Source: Lingula anatina
Lineage: Eukaryota > Brachiopoda > Lingulata > Lingulida > Lingulidae
DNA: 62,000 nt
Assembly (NCBI RefSeq): GCF_001039355.2
Contig: NW_019774803.1
Span: 68,508 to 130,507 of the forward strand
Direction of reading: 5' to 3'
The position numbers and the translations under genes are program-made. Within the stretch, counting starts at the first letter, position 1; every line of letters begins with the position of its first letter. Shown one piece after another: positions 26,401-39,264 of this stretch. The notes under the pieces are model-generated. The model made no database searches and was not told the DNA's origin. It was given only the letters and a program-made list of their open reading frames with translations.

Positions 26401-29400
26401 TACCGATATATGGTTGAAGATGAAGATGATCAAGGTCACCGCGGTGAGGTATATCCTCAGTCTTTGGCCTCCATATCGCCTGTTCAGATACTCTGGCATA
26501 GTATATACCTGGCAATGAAGGATATAAATAAATATGTACATTGTAAATCAACAGTCTCGTGCATATTTATTATATTCATCATAAAAGAATATGGCTAGAA
26601 CAAGCCAGATGATATTTCATAACTCTGTGTCATAATCTCCCTTGGTCTGTACACGCTGGCAAACAAATGTATGGAGACAGTTTTACTTTTTTCATTATTA
26701 TTTCATTCAAATTGTCTTCATTAATACTTACATGCCCAGAATAAGGATAAGGTCTTTTTGTTGGATACCCACTAAGACGTTGAGAGTGGTCATTTGCGCC
26801 ACATAGTTTTCCACTTTCAAAGTTTTGCAAATAGACCACAGTTCAGGTGATAGAAACATGAACTATAGATCTAACTATCTGGAACATTTTTCATCTATAC
26901 TCTATACTTTAAAGTGTAGTTTCTCGTACATTCGTGTTTGCTTCAATCTTAATTTCATAAGAAAATGCCATTTAATAAGTTGGCGACTTAGAAGTGATTT
27001 TTGATGAATGTAGTGGTCTCTTCGCCTCTCACACGCCTCCCCACGCGTGGTCCCTCGACCGGTTGAATTGAGCCGAGATTTAATTACTGTGCCCCTGCAG
27101 GGAGGACGCGTGGGGAGGAGTGTGAGAGGCGGAGAGACCATTACAGGATTAAGCAGTCTTCCTTTCATGTAGGTCTGCCATATTTAGGTCGTGGCCTAGC
27201 TAGCACTTGGCTCTTCTCATTCTGTATATCCTCTAAGTCCGCATTCAAATCAGTGGAGTGACTAGTCCGATGGCCAAATGTGGCCGACCCACTTGAATAG
27301 GCCTACTTCCCCACGGGGAATCTATTCAGTGTCTATTAGCGGATTAAACGGCAAGCTTTTTAGTGGGTCGCCATATTTGACCCGCGGACTAGTTAGTCCA
27401 CTGTTCTGAATGCAGCCTAAGGAAGCAGCTCCCTTAAGTAATGATACTTACCCCAGTAGCGATATAGACTGGGAGGAATATCCAGCCCAGGGCAAGCAGA
27501 CATGGTATAGCCTATAAAATATAATACATGTGATGAAAATGTATCCACAGCATCAGAGAACAAATATTTCTATAGATAAAAGACGCACAGCAATTAAGCC
27601 GGAGTACTAGTATAGCTGTGTACACTCCCTGTACCGCATACAAATTTAAAAAAAAGTCCAAAAAAGTAAGCCAAATATAAAGGTAATGTTTTGAAACTGG
27701 ATTTTCTTCAGATTTCTGGTGGTAAGGAAACTCTGTGGTATTTTTTTTAGTTATACCTTTTGAAACTATATGTGATGGTATTTGGTAGCGTTTAGTGACA
27801 ATAATTTGGCATGTCAACTCTCTTAATATGCATCTTTAAAAATAAAATAGTGAAGAGTAAAGAAAATAAAAACGAAATACCCCCCCCCCAAAAAAAAAAA
27901 AAAAAGAAAAAACTTAGAAGAAGAAAATCAAGAAGAGAGAGAGAGCCTCCTTACGTTCCACTCGAAAACGACCACAGCGACCCCTGTGACTGCTGCAGTT
28001 CCAGCCTGGCCAATGAAATGTTCGCTACCAATGTTGCTGGCGAAGATAGACAGGCCAATCTGTAAGACAAAGGGAAAGTTTGAGATATTTCAACGACGAA
28101 ATTTAAAAAAAATGACTTATTGCGGTTTCTCTTTTAAAAATGAACAAGTTTATAAATAAGTTGAATTGCTTTATATTTATTAATGATAACAATCTAATGC
28201 CATTTCAAGAGGATAAATCAGAAGAATATGAAAGTAAGATTTAAAGCTTCCTCGCATCAATCACATTTAATTAGTAATAGGAAGGTGTATTTTACATATA
28301 TATTTATATCATTGAATGACATTTTACACTAGTTTCTAGGTGCTGCTCGGGTTTCATAAATTAACTCAAGAGTGTCTGCTTTTTGGGAAAATGCCCATAT
28401 GCCACTCTAAAAATGCCCATAATGCCAGTCAGAAAATGCCCAATATGTCACTTACAGGCCACCAAGGCAGACTGCGACCCGCAAGGAAGAAATCGAACAC
28501 CGTATTTCTTTTAGATCTGAAAATAGACTGAAGATAAAAAATAATCATTATAAAAACACCTCTATAAAACCGGATGGATTGAGTGTAAAGAACTGATAAG
28601 CAAGAAATATAAAAGTATGATTCTTTACATTTGTAAACATCACTACCGATGAATTCATATGGGACAGGAAAGAGGTGATAACATGACTAAATACTTTTCT
28701 GGCATTAATGTTTAGACAACACTCATATGCTAAGTAAGTAAAATGGCGTGGAAATCAACTTGTACATGTATTCACCACATACATATATTTTAATATTAAA
28801 ATGTTGTAAAAATGCAAATTATATGTACATTTCGCATGAGTCAGCTGCCCACTGATCTAGACCCCTTAAAACTTATAAATGAAAGGGCATTTTATCACTA
28901 CATTGGTAGTACACCGATGCCTATATGACATACAGTGGTGCCGCGGTCAAAGCCGTTTTAGCAAAAACGTTTCAAGTATTAACTCCTAGACCTAGAAGTT
29001 TCGACTGCAAACCCTAGCGACTGAGGCACGTTTGGGATACAATGTACTACGATACCTCCACAAACAATCTAAATATCGGTTTGTAATGTATTTCAAAATA
29101 AAAGCAAGAAATGTCAAGCTGGATTGACTGCTTGACTAGAGGGGTTTCAAGTGAATTACGAAAGGGTGTTTCAAACCAAGGATCTCTTTCAGGAAAGAAA
29201 GCTAAAACAACTTTCTTAAAACCGACAAGAATACGGCTAGGTCGAGACTGCCTTTTGCACCATCACTGGCTATCTAATCAGTAAAAGTTCAAACGTTCAA
29301 TGGTGATGGAACCACTGTTTGCAAGACGTCCCGATTTTTACCCTCTTCTGATGAACGCCTTCATTGAATTTTTACTTACGTCAGTGAAGTTCAGATTTTG

Positions 29401-32052
29401 TTTTTGATGTTTTGATGGTGTGAAAGTTAACAGCCCAACTCAAAAAGGAAAAGGTGGATTTTGAGAAACTTTTCAGGGAGAGTCAGAATGGGCTAATAAT
29501 AATAATAATAATAATAATAATGATAATAATTACTGGGTACATTAATAGCTTGTTACCCTAGTTTAAATGATGCGATATCATTGTTCTCTAGTGTCAATCA
29601 TTTTTTATTACTTAGATATGTTAATTATGTGATAATGGATGCACGTACTAGTATACTTTCGTACCTATCCTAAAATATGCCAGTTAATATATGCATTTTG
29701 TAAGTCATATTATTCGCAGCCGTGTGAAATGTATGGCTGCTCAGTAACGTAAGATGTAATAATTTATACCGCATGGACCGCAAATTATGAGCGTAGTATT
29801 GATTTTGAGTTACGTATAAAATGGGACGTAAATCACATTGATGACTCAGGAGATGTAGTTTTGCATATTGTTTGATCTCTAGCATGCAAAAACACTGTCA
29901 TGGGCCAAGTTGAAACGGAAGTAAGCCGTGTAACGAGATCTCCCATTAAAGTGACATAAACTAGATATTTTAAATGAACTTTAAAAAAAGGTGTTCTACA
30001 GATGCATCTAAAGATCTCGCTTTCAATCTCGAATGTGTTCATTAATTAAATTATTCGAAAATCTGATGGACTGATAGAACGAAATGAAACAATAATAAAA
30101 AATGCATATATAATCATTTTTCCTATCTATAATTGACATCAATACATTTTTGTTGCTATACATGTATACAATGAGGAGATCCACGAGTAAAGACATGGCT
30201 TGTTTACGAATGGTTATATAACCAGATACAAGTTAAAGTATATTTATCATTCGCCTATTTCAGACTAACCATATCTGTTGAATTATTTGCACGCAAACTC
30301 TTTGCAAATGACCTCCTTCTCCAGTGTATTAAAAAACGCGGTATGCATTAATAATACTTAGATTAGAAGTCTCATCCATTCATTCCAATATAAATACTTA
30401 TACGGGTGTAGTAAACGACTCAGCCAGTCGCAGATGTTCCTATTCCTATGCACCATGTTCATGTTCATGTACATAATTATAGTAGTCGAGTTTCTACGAT
30501 GTTTCACGAGTCAAGATGCGACCAGTTGAACATTGGTTATCAGCATGTGCTGATGTTCATGACGTATGTACTGCAAGAAATGCTCATGGGGCGTGTTTGT
30601 GCGTGAGCTGCCGTTTTAGTGTGTTTATGTGTGTTATGCGAAAGAGTGGTGAGTGTGCGCGTGTGTGGGTGTCTGTGCCAACGTACACGTTTGTAAATGA
30701 GAAGTCACTGAGTCTGTGTTCTGCAAAGAAATGTGCATGGGGCGCCTGTGTACTCACGTATTTCTACGTACGCGATCTGCTGTGCACTCGACAGGAACAC
30801 TTATAATACGCCTGTCACAGAGAGTACGAGTGCACGCGCATTTGACCACAATGATCCAAGGTCACGAGCTCACACAATGGCAAACACAAAACGCTTATAT
30901 GCTTACGCACGACTCGAATGTCATGGTGCGTAAAAAACCTGCGTGAGAAATAAAAAGTTGCAACAATAACAATAAATTGGAATAAAAACCCTCGATGGAA
31001 TGGCAAATATCCAATATACAACCAATAAAACATACCAATGTCGTTAAGAATAACATAACTTAGATCATTATTTCTTCAAATAAACTATATATAGCACGGA
31101 ACGCCACTATAAATATAATCTTAGAAGCACTATAATAGTCTTAATCACAGAAAAGCGCGTGGTGTGCCGTAGAAGCTAACCGATCAGTTTCTAATGGAAA
31201 ATCGATCTGCAGACGGGGACATTACCATAGCGTTACCGTCCATTAACCTCTGACATACCCCTGTTCCGCCCCCTCCCCCCCATTAGCCTCTGACGTACCC
31301 CTGTTCCACCCCCTCCCCCCCCCCATTAGCCTCTGACGTACCCCTGTTCCCCCCCCCTCAAAAACTGGAGTGAAATGAGATAAAGCCACTGGATCTCTTT
31401 GACTTTTCCTATCTACATGTATATGCAGTGATTAAATGTATCTCTTCAGTAAACGTGTCTGTATTTACATATTAAAATATGTATTATGTTTGCCGAGCCA
31501 GGTGAGGATGGAAACCTCTAACCCCCCCCCCCCCCCATCTCCCAGTACATGCCTGGGTCCGCCATTTCGGACGACGATCATAGTTGATGTAACATAGACT
31601 TAAAAGGCTGTCTCAAGGTCAAGTGCACGCGACCATCATTCTTGACAAAGAAAATGTCAGACCTGACAACCATATTTTAAAAAATATGTATGTGTGCGTG
31701 TGTGCTCTTGTTTGCGTGTGTGTAGGCGTGTGTGCTTGTTTCAGCACATGCGTGTGATCGTCTGGTGACGCAACATTGCCATCGACCTATTAACAGTCCA
31801 GTGCAGCCCAGTTCAACCAAGCCTCCCAGTACACGTGATTTTCAGCACATGTCAACACAAATATATCGACCATATTCTGTCAGTAACCACATCACAACTC
31901 CGGCGTCGCAACAGGAGATTCGAGAAGTCAAGCCCAGTTTAGACGTACGATAGTAAACTCACCCATATCCCCACGGAGAAAACCACCAAGAAGTATATAG
32001 CAAGGGTCACGTAGTCGGCCCAGTGGTCGAACCCAGCCTCTCTCTGTGCCAT
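19548..32052 (-). CDS. SLC5/SGLT-type sodium:solute cotransporter
   Basis: Fifteen exons in transcript order: 32052-31963, 28527-28456, 28059-27955, 27511-27452, 26508-26404, 25670-25565, 25145-25065, 24900-24683, 24405-24270, 23743-23636, 23333-23183, 22376-22208, 21957-21742, 21490-21334 and 19795-19548. The sum is 2022 bp, giving 673 residues, with every phase matching. Family marks: [17 protein letters not shown] (helix 1), [47 protein letters not shown], the extracellular Cys-rich loop [23 protein letters not shown] split by C spacing as in SGLTs, [19 protein letters not shown] (Na site), and SQGGQLYQY. The protein ends in a final membrane helix just before the stop, as SGLTs do. Sugar-site positions equivalent to human SGLT1 H83, E102, K321 and Q457 are kept, but Tyr290 is Phe and Asp294 is Ser (WFWCASQ). 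It should be a plasma-membrane Na-driven uptake carrier of sugar or inositol type; the exact substrate is not decided. Exon 8 uses the acceptor CTTAAG| because it alone keeps the frame. Confidence 0.9.
19995..21132. mobile_element. Non-autonomous transposon with GGCCCGTATTCCA ends
   Basis: The left end reads GGCCCGTATTCCAGAATCTC and the right end is TTGGAATACGGGCC, a terminal inverted repeat. Inside, AAGG-rich subterminal motifs (CCTTTA, AAAGGA) recur on both strands. The dispersed repeat of 2478-2712 is nested at about 20390-20655. TAT flanks both ends and may be the target duplication. It lies in the last intron of the SLC5 gene and has no transposase frame. Confidence 0.6.
20390..20655. 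repeat. Second copy of the CCTCCGCC repeat, nested
   Basis: Inverted relative to 2478-2712: it begins near GATCCAGATCACCACCAAAA and ends in CCTCCTTGTCGGAAGTAATA. It contains tandem CAAA and CAGA units (20513-20563). An internal tandem duplication of the last part (CAAACAGGGRTRAAAATAYAACCTCCTTG) is visible. It is inserted into the 19995-21132 element. Confidence 0.6.
22524..22688. mobile_element. MITE family 'CAGGCCCGTAGCCAG', copy 1
   Basis: The ends CAGGCACGTAGCCAGC and CTGGCTACGGGCCTG are inverted repeats. The interior has TTTTTCTGAAAAAGTGGACC and ACCTTTTCCCAGCAAAAAGG. Related copies are at 36612-36786 and 52301-52469. It is located in an SLC5 intron and is non-coding. Confidence 0.75.
23374..23427. 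repeat. (AG)n microsatellite
   Basis: About 27 AG units in an SLC5 intron, 40 bp upstream (on the coding strand) of exon 11. Confidence 0.95.
25395..25520. repeat. Half copy of the 1603-1850 inverted-repeat element
   Basis: GACAGGCATTTAAGCCGTTT followed by AAGTTGATAGCAATTTAGAG and a right end reading GGGAACCCAGT match the right half of the element at 1603-1850. The left half is missing. It is intronic in the SLC5 gene. Confidence 0.5.
27010..27143. mobile_element. Fold-back (long inverted repeat) element
   Basis: GTGGTCTCTTCGCCTCTCAC … CCTCCCCACGCGT on the left is the reverse complement of ACGCGTGGGGAGG … GTGAGAGGCGGAGAGACCA on the right. The arms are about 40 bp and the loop about 55 bp. 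It is in the intron between SLC5 exons 5 and 4, close to another MITE at 27232-27421. Confidence 0.6.
27232..27421. mobile_element. MITE family 'GCATTC…CAGTGGA', copy 1
   Basis: The left end is GCATTCAAATCAGTGGAGTG and the right end CAGTGGACTAACTAG on the other strand (…TTAGTCCACTGTTCTGAATG). The interior carries GGCCGACCCACTTGAATA and AGTGGGTCGCCATATTTGAC, themselves inverted. A second copy with the same plan is at 57903-58079 in the gene array. Confidence 0.7.
28528..31962. other. Large first intron of the SLC5 gene
   Basis: 3.4 kb with no exon seen. A (AAT)n tract lies at about 29494-29520. The stretch 30516-30946 is GT/GC-richer with longer open frames but no protein-like pattern. A three-copy minisatellite is at 31241-31358 and a C run at 31523-31536. 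Confidence 0.6.
31241..31358. repeat. Three-copy C-rich minisatellite
   Basis: The unit CATTAGCCTCTGACGTACCC plus CTGTTCCNCCCCCTCCCCCC (about 41 bp) is repeated three times with one or two substitutions and growth of the C run. It is in intron 1 of the SLC5 gene. Confidence 0.85.
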
Positions 32053-35000
32053 CTCCCTCGTCTAAATCTACCCTGAAACGTAAGGAATGTCACCGTTAGA
32101 ACAACAACTCTACACGGTGTATAACAATTCTATATATATAGATCTTAACATAGGCCTACTGTTACACTGACGAGCATGTAGTGCTACGTATTTTGCCGGA
32201 GCAGATACAGTACAGTTACATCCAATAGAGACAACCGAACGACCAGTCTTAATCTTAGCAATGCTTCTGATGCATTGCAAAATAAGCGTGTTGTGATTTA
32301 ACGTGTCTAGAATAATAAACATTAAGTCTTCACAGAGTGTTAGAAAACGTGCGCACTACCAAGCAAGGCCTGTAAAGGTGATTAACCGAAATACATTGAA
32401 AAAGGTCAGTTTGCAAAGGCTTGTAGCGTCCTAAATGGCCTGCAGGGTATAATGTATAATTAATGTCAAGAGGAGGTAGTGTATGTGTATGTATTGGCTT
32501 TGAAAACACTGTCAGTCCTTGTGCATACTTGTGTACACATGATCAATGGTCAATGGTTCAGACGGGTCATTTCGCTGACCGTTGAGTAGGTGGTGGGTGG
32601 GGAGGGGGGGGGGCAGTGCCTTGCTACATGTATTTGACGTAAATCACCTGTATGTTGAATAATAAAAACAATTGTAGATAATCTTGTTAAAAATGACATT
32701 ATGTTATGTTATGTAATATCATGTTATGTTACGTGACGTTACGTTACGCTGCGTTGCGTTGCGTTGAGTTACGTCACTTCACGTTATGTCATATTAGTTC
32801 ATATTACACTTAGTTATTTACACAAGGAAGTTCATTTCTAGGAAAGTTCAGTCCTAGCTTCTACGCAGAGTAATAATTGAATCTTAACAAGAAACCGCTC
32901 TCCCATTCTTACCTTGGATCTTTAACCTAAGCCTTAATGGTCCTTTTAATTTTGGCAATGATTGATCGAAAGCGCTACTCTATGAGAAAAATCATGCCAC
33001 TTTACCTGAGTATAGGTAATACACCATAAAATATGTAAGTGGTCTTGTCTCGGCTGTTGTCTGCACTCGTTAAGAGGTGACCCCTCCCCCTTTTTTTCTT
33101 ACTCGCCGACTTTTCTTAAATAATGCACGCCGTAGCAATAACAAGTCAAAACACCCTTAATGTCGTCGTTACGCACAACTATTAGAACGCACCCCTTCAG
33201 ACGCATACCTTTGTACTTACTTTTTCTCAGCGCCCCTTCAAAGCTCTTCACTGAATACACGCCGTTGTTTGGCTATGTTTGGGCTATCGCACTGGGAGAA
33301 AATCGACGTTATTTTGTCGCGATAAGAGGGAGTGAGCGGAGACGGGATGACCAAGAAGAGCACAGGTCACTGGAGCGAACTTTTCCTGATTGCTTATTTT
33401 CTTATCTATCATTTAAGAGCAAGCAGTGTTAGGGTTATATCTATGTCGAGTGTGGCTTTGGTTTTTCTCAGTGGTGTTACATGTAACTCGTTTTAAGCGA
33501 TACATGTTTTGTTCATGTAATATTTGCCATACAGGGATCTGAAAGTGTTCTGACTGTAAAAGACTAATTGAGCGTGTTGACAGCATGGGCACAATTCCAA
33601 TCTATGGGCCGAAATGTTAGCTCGGGAGGAGAATGAGGGAGGGTGTGGTATACTTTTTTTTTAATTATGAGGTCATGGAATTAGGGGAGTTTACAACAAC
33701 GCATATATACACATACACGTCAACATCACTGATACATCTTAGAAGACACATAACAGCATGCATTAAATACCTCAGTTAACCAATATATGAAGACTAATAT
33801 TCTGATATTTGCCTTCACCAGATCATGCAGGATTCATGGATCAATATAAAGGCTCTGTTGCTCTGAGATCTAGGCAAGTCTGACTCATATGAAATTTAAG
33901 AAAACAAAACGCGGCTTCATAAATGGAGGATATAGACATTTCCTTCTACTTAACCTGAATAGCTGAGAAGAGGAATGTGAAGAGAAGAGGTGAACAACCT
34001 GTGTATGCACGAGCGCGCTCACCCGTGTGTGTGTGTGGGGGGGGGGGGGGTATCAGCCGATGTAATGTCCTACGTATACTCTCTATCCTAGGCCAGCTGG
34101 GAGGTGACGTCATTTTTTTTTCTTTTGGAATTATTCTCACTGGTCTCACTTTGCACTAGATCTAACAATTAATAAAACCGAATCACTCATATTATAAGTT
34201 CAGTTGAGCGATAACTTTTTTTATGCCTCTTGAATAAATGTGGACGACGCAATGATAACGGCTGGCCTCGGGGTCATTCCATAGGGTTAATGTGTGTTTT
34301 GCTATTACCATGAACATTGAATACCGCAGGCTACGTGTCTGATGACCCAGCAAGGATTTGGTACAAATTATACCGCAAATGGGCACAGAGGGGGCTATAG
34401 AGAGGAAGAGTAGTTCATCCCCTTATTTTACTTCGGAGATCTCACTACATGCTCAGTCTAATCGATGATCGATAGCTAGTAAATATGTACGTGCTTTTGA
34501 CCTACCGGTCAGTTTTGACCCTACAGCTATATGTGAATTCATTCGAAAGTCTGCTCTAGTAACACCAGTGCATTTATCGGCTAGCTCTTAATGGAATCTT
34601 GGAATCTCGAAGCTTGTTTAGTTGAACTTAGTTTTAAAACGCCATTGCGTCTTCAGTCTAACGTTATTCGTGTTATAGGCCCCTGCTTAATGCTGTGATG
34701 CTTTGAACACACGTATATGTATATATGTAGGTTAACATATGCGGGTATCCTTTGTGAGTCAACCGACGTCGATTGCACTAGACAGTTAATTGTGTACGTA
34801 CGAGTATTGACCTACTGCTTGGCCTCCAGCTCTGCCAGATATTCCCCGCCGCTTAAAAACCTCGTCGAACCCCCTGGATGCTGAGTTCTCTCACGGCAGT
34901 CATTCAAGGCCCCCACGTCGCTTTCTCAGCTATTCGACCTTGACACGGTTTACTTTCATGCGCGAGAGATTTAATGGCAAATACGTCACTTAAAATGCGC

Positions 35001-35828
35001 TATACAGGGTAAACGAGTCTGACATTATTGCGGTAGCAGTTCCTACAAAAAGCTTCGCGCATTGTATTCGATCGCGACTGACTTGAATAAAGAATCGCAA
35101 AGGTATTTTGGCCAAGTATCGGAAAAACATTAAAGGGAGCAATGCGTCCAGCAAGTATTGGATAATAAGAACAATGGATGGGTGTGCCATGGGGATTACA
35201 TCAACTGAATAAATTATGGACAAGAATCGAGTGTGTCGGAATCTCAGGCGCTGAGTGATTTATGTATTCATTTATTTATTGATTAATTAATTAATTAATT
35301 ATTTTATTCATAGTGTAACGCTAAACTATATTTACTTCAAGAATACCTTTAATCTTAAAGGGATAATAACTTTTCGTATAAGATCTATATTTCACAATAA
35401 AAACATTGTGAATAACTCATAGAAATAGGGCCTATTATATATTCTGTTTTACCAAAAAAAAAATAATAAATAAAATAAAATAATAATAATAATTAAAAAA
35501 AAAAACGGCAGTTATAGCTATTATTCTGATATCTGAGCTTGTCCTTAGACTATGTGACATCCATTGATGACTATACTCTGTTAAAATCTCTTAAGAGATT
35601 TCAACAAAAAAACAAACTTTTTAGAAAAAACCAGGTACTAACTTTGAATGTAAAAATGGGTTCATTAAGCATTGGTAAGTATGGGATAATTGCTGTTTAC
35701 TCCAGGAAAATTCATTTTTTGGCCGAAACGAAGAGTTATAATCCCTTTAATTGAAACTTAAAATGCTGTTCTCCCCTTCTTTAAGAGTAGCCTAGGTCTC
35801 TTTCAATTAGAGGGAGTTTTTATCTTTT

Positions 35829-35859
<31 letters not shown>

Positions 35860-36366
35860 TTATTATTTATTTATTTATTTATTTATTCATTTATTTATTT
35901 ATTTATTTATTTATTTTTTATTTATTTATTTTTTGCAAGTTAACTTCGCTTTGTTGATGCTGTCTTTGCCAACATCAATGCTTTTACTGATATTGAATCA
36001 GTATCGGGGAGCGTGTGCGTCAGTTCTTCAAACTCAGGGTGGGCTGAGCGTACGTTAAGAGAGTACTGGCCAGTGTCACAGATGTGGAAACCAACATAAC
36101 AGTTGGTGCCCCAAACCGAGGGTGAAAACGAAGGGGGGGGGGGGGGGAGGGGGGACATAATTAAAGATTTGTTGAGTTAATTGGTAACATTTAATATATG
36201 TATTTTGATATAAAAGATGTTTTATACTCGTGGTGTTTTATTCCAAACTAGAGGTTGTTGATCAATTTGAACACTCAATTGAAACGGGACATTGATCGGC
36301 GTAATTTTGGCGACAGTGCTAGGTTTTCCTTATCTATTTACTCAAGTTACCGTCGCAGCCACAACT
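32053..36366. other. Divergent spacer between the SLC5 gene and the hydroxyacid oxidase gene
   Basis: The two genes are head-to-head, so the promoters of both should lie here. No exon is recognisable. Features seen: a degenerate (GTTAY)n tract at about 32698-32800, a G run at 34037-34050, an (ATTT)n tract at about 35826-35935, and a G run at about 36134-36155, about 210 bp upstream of the oxidase ATG. The stop-free stretch before that ATG begins with TTG, not ATG. Confidence 0.6.
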
Positions 36367-38057
36367 ATGTCACGACCTATGGAAATGACCTCACAAGATT
36401 CAATTACGTGCGCACCTGTAGAGGAAGCCAAGATGGCAGACGGTGACTCTATTCCGGTTTGCCTGGACGACGTAGAGGCAATTGCATTGAAAAAGATGTC
36501 TAAAAATGCATACGATCACTATAGAAGTGGTGCCGATGACCAACAGACTCTCGGGGACAACAGGGCCGCTTTCAAGAGGTAGAAGTATCAGAATTGCTAT
36601 GTGGTAAACCATGCCCGTAGCCAGGGGGTTCGGGCGGGGTGGGGGTTGTCGAACGAACAGCCCATTTTGTCGGGAAGAGGTCCCCTTTGGGTAAAATGAT
36701 TTCTAGGTACACGAAATTTTCATGGTAAAAGGTCCATTTTTTCAGAAAAAGAATAACCCTTTTGAAATTGCTGGCTATTCGGGCTTGTTAGTGAATGGTG
36801 CAGTATTACTGACAGCCACGTACAGTTAATAGTGGTGGTATGACACAGTGCAGTGATGCGTATTGAACCGTTTAAAATCACGTGGCTCTGTGAACGCATA
36901 ATGGTGTGATGATGTTTTTTTTCCCTTCGATAATGGCTATTAACTCACTGTTCACCTTTTTAGAAAAGGTATCTCACAAGTGGCTGAACCCATTTTTGCT
37001 GTGGCATTATTTTTATAAATTTCTGGTCTACAACGTGTACCAAGTGCGAGTTTTCCCGAAGGAGTAACATCTCTTTAAAAAGCACAATTTCACGAATTGG
37101 GTTATTAACATTATAAATGAAAGAAGAAAGGAATTTATTAAAAGAAAATGAAATTTTTTTATGGTCGCTAGATAAGATTATAAAATAAAATTATTCTTAA
37201 CTTAGAGACAAAATAACATCATTCAAACCCAATATTAAGAACTTTTTTGCAAATGATGTTTTTATCTGTTGATTACTACATATCTAGATATCGACTGAGG
37301 CCAATGTTTCTGCGTCAAGACGTCTCCACGCGAGATCTCGCCACCACCATACAGGGCGTGCCAGTAGATTTCCCAGTCGGCATCGCGCCAACTGCCGTAC
37401 AGCGCATGGCGCACCCGGACGGAGAAGTGGCAACAGCCAGAGGTAAAAAAAAAAAAAAAAAAAAAAAAACGTGACCCGTTTATTATACAGGCTTTATAAA
37501 CGATGTAGATTTTTGTGGTTTGCTGCCGCTGATTTATATAAATTGAAGTGCGATTTCATTGTCCGACCACATGCTAAGATTCTTTTTTTTTACCGCGAAT
37601 GTTTAGAATTTAAACTTAGAATTCAAAAAGCTAAAATTGTATCATTTGTTTGATATCTCCAAAGGAAAGCGATTACCATTACGCATATGATAAATGCATA
37701 TATTTATTTATTTGTTTACATGTACCAAAATATATTTTAGCTGCAGCGTCAGTGCGTTCTTGTATGATCTTCAGCACGTATGCTACCTCCAGAATGGAAG
37801 CGGTTGCCGCCGACACACCAGATGGCCTGCGCTGGTTTCAGCTCTACGTTTTTAAAAACCAAAAACAGACGGAGGATCTTATACGTAGAGCTGAGCAGAG
37901 CGGCTACAGGGCTTTGGTGCTGACCATTGACTGCTACCATTCAGGAACAAAACGAGCTGATATCAGAAACAAGTTTACTTTGCCAAAGCACCTAAGGTAC
38001 AGTGATGATTCTACCACCGCTTTCTTAGAGCAATATATTTATTTAGTTAGTTAGTTG

Positions 38058-38089
<32 letters not shown>

Positions 38090-39180
38090 TTGAAGAAGAA
38101 AAAGTCTGTTACTAATGGTAAGTGTTATTAAATATTATATATCAATGCATAAAAATAAATAGCAGCAAGGGTAAATGTATATTTATCCCTTTACAGAACT
38201 GAGAATTTATCCGACGACGGAAAGCCATATGACGGAGTGTGTGGACTTGGATTTGCACCGTTGTTATGGAGTGATGTGAAGAAGTTGAAAAGTTTCACAA
38301 AACTCCCTGTGGTTGTTAAAGGTGTTCTCACAGGTAGAGATCGATCTGTCCACACTGTAATAATAATCCAAATGTTCTCAGTTGTTTAGAGTCTTACAAG
38401 GTACGTAAGTCATTCAAGTGAGATAATAATAATAATCATCATGGAAACTGGGTAACTTAGAAACTTGTGAGAGGTATCATTTCTATAATGTTCAAAGGCA
38501 TGGCCAATTATTTGAAAAAAGTTAAGAAGTTAACATTTTTTCCAACTTCAAAGGGGAACTTTCGTTCGTTTACCTCCAAGAACTTAACACTTATACTTAT
38601 TGCGGTAGTTGGGAGCACATCCATTGCACAACAAGGCATGAAATTGGCTCTGTCTTGCAGTGAGGAAACCACCAAACAATGCCCCCATTGACCACCATAC
38701 TAGCATATGCCTGCACAATGGCACGAGCAGAATAATTTGGAGAAACATTGCCTTTCCTCCTAAACAGCAGACACATTGAAATAAAATATATCATGACCAA
38801 ACAAATATCTTACAGATTGCACTCCAACATGTACACCCCTCTTTGTTTGTTTTATTGTGCATATTATATCGTTCATAAAAGATTCATTCATTGATACATC
38901 CATTCGCTTATATATTCATTTATTAAATCATTTTGTCTTAATGCTTGTGCACTCCGGTTTTTTTTTTCTGCATATTATATTGTTCTTAATATATTCATCC
39001 ATTGATACATCCATTGGCTTATATATTCATTTATTAAATCATATTGTCTGAATGCTAGGTGAAGACGCCGTCAGGGCGGTAGAGAGTGGTGTAGACGGGA
39101 TCATGGTATCAAACCATGGAGGGCGTCAGCTCGACGGTGTGCCTGCCTCGGTAAAAATTGGAAGAAAGTCCTCTTTGACA

Positions 39181-39221
<41 letters not shown>

Positions 39222-39229
39222 AGAAAGAG

Positions 39230-39264
<35 letters not shown>

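Noticed and set aside
30516-30946. Overlapping + strand frames rich in Cys/Val/Arg in SLC5 intron 1
   Set aside because: No domain pattern or splice logic. The composition follows a GT-rich stretch, and three frames are open over the same bases.
35826-35935. Regular (ATTT)n and similar arrays as CRISPR-like repeats
   Set aside because: Simple-sequence tracts with no unique spacers, in animal DNA.
36292-36366. Hydrophobic N-terminal extension of the oxidase that would look like a signal peptide
   Set aside because: The stop-free stretch starts with TTG, not ATG. The first ATG in frame is 36367, and the family is peroxisomal or cytosolic, not secreted.
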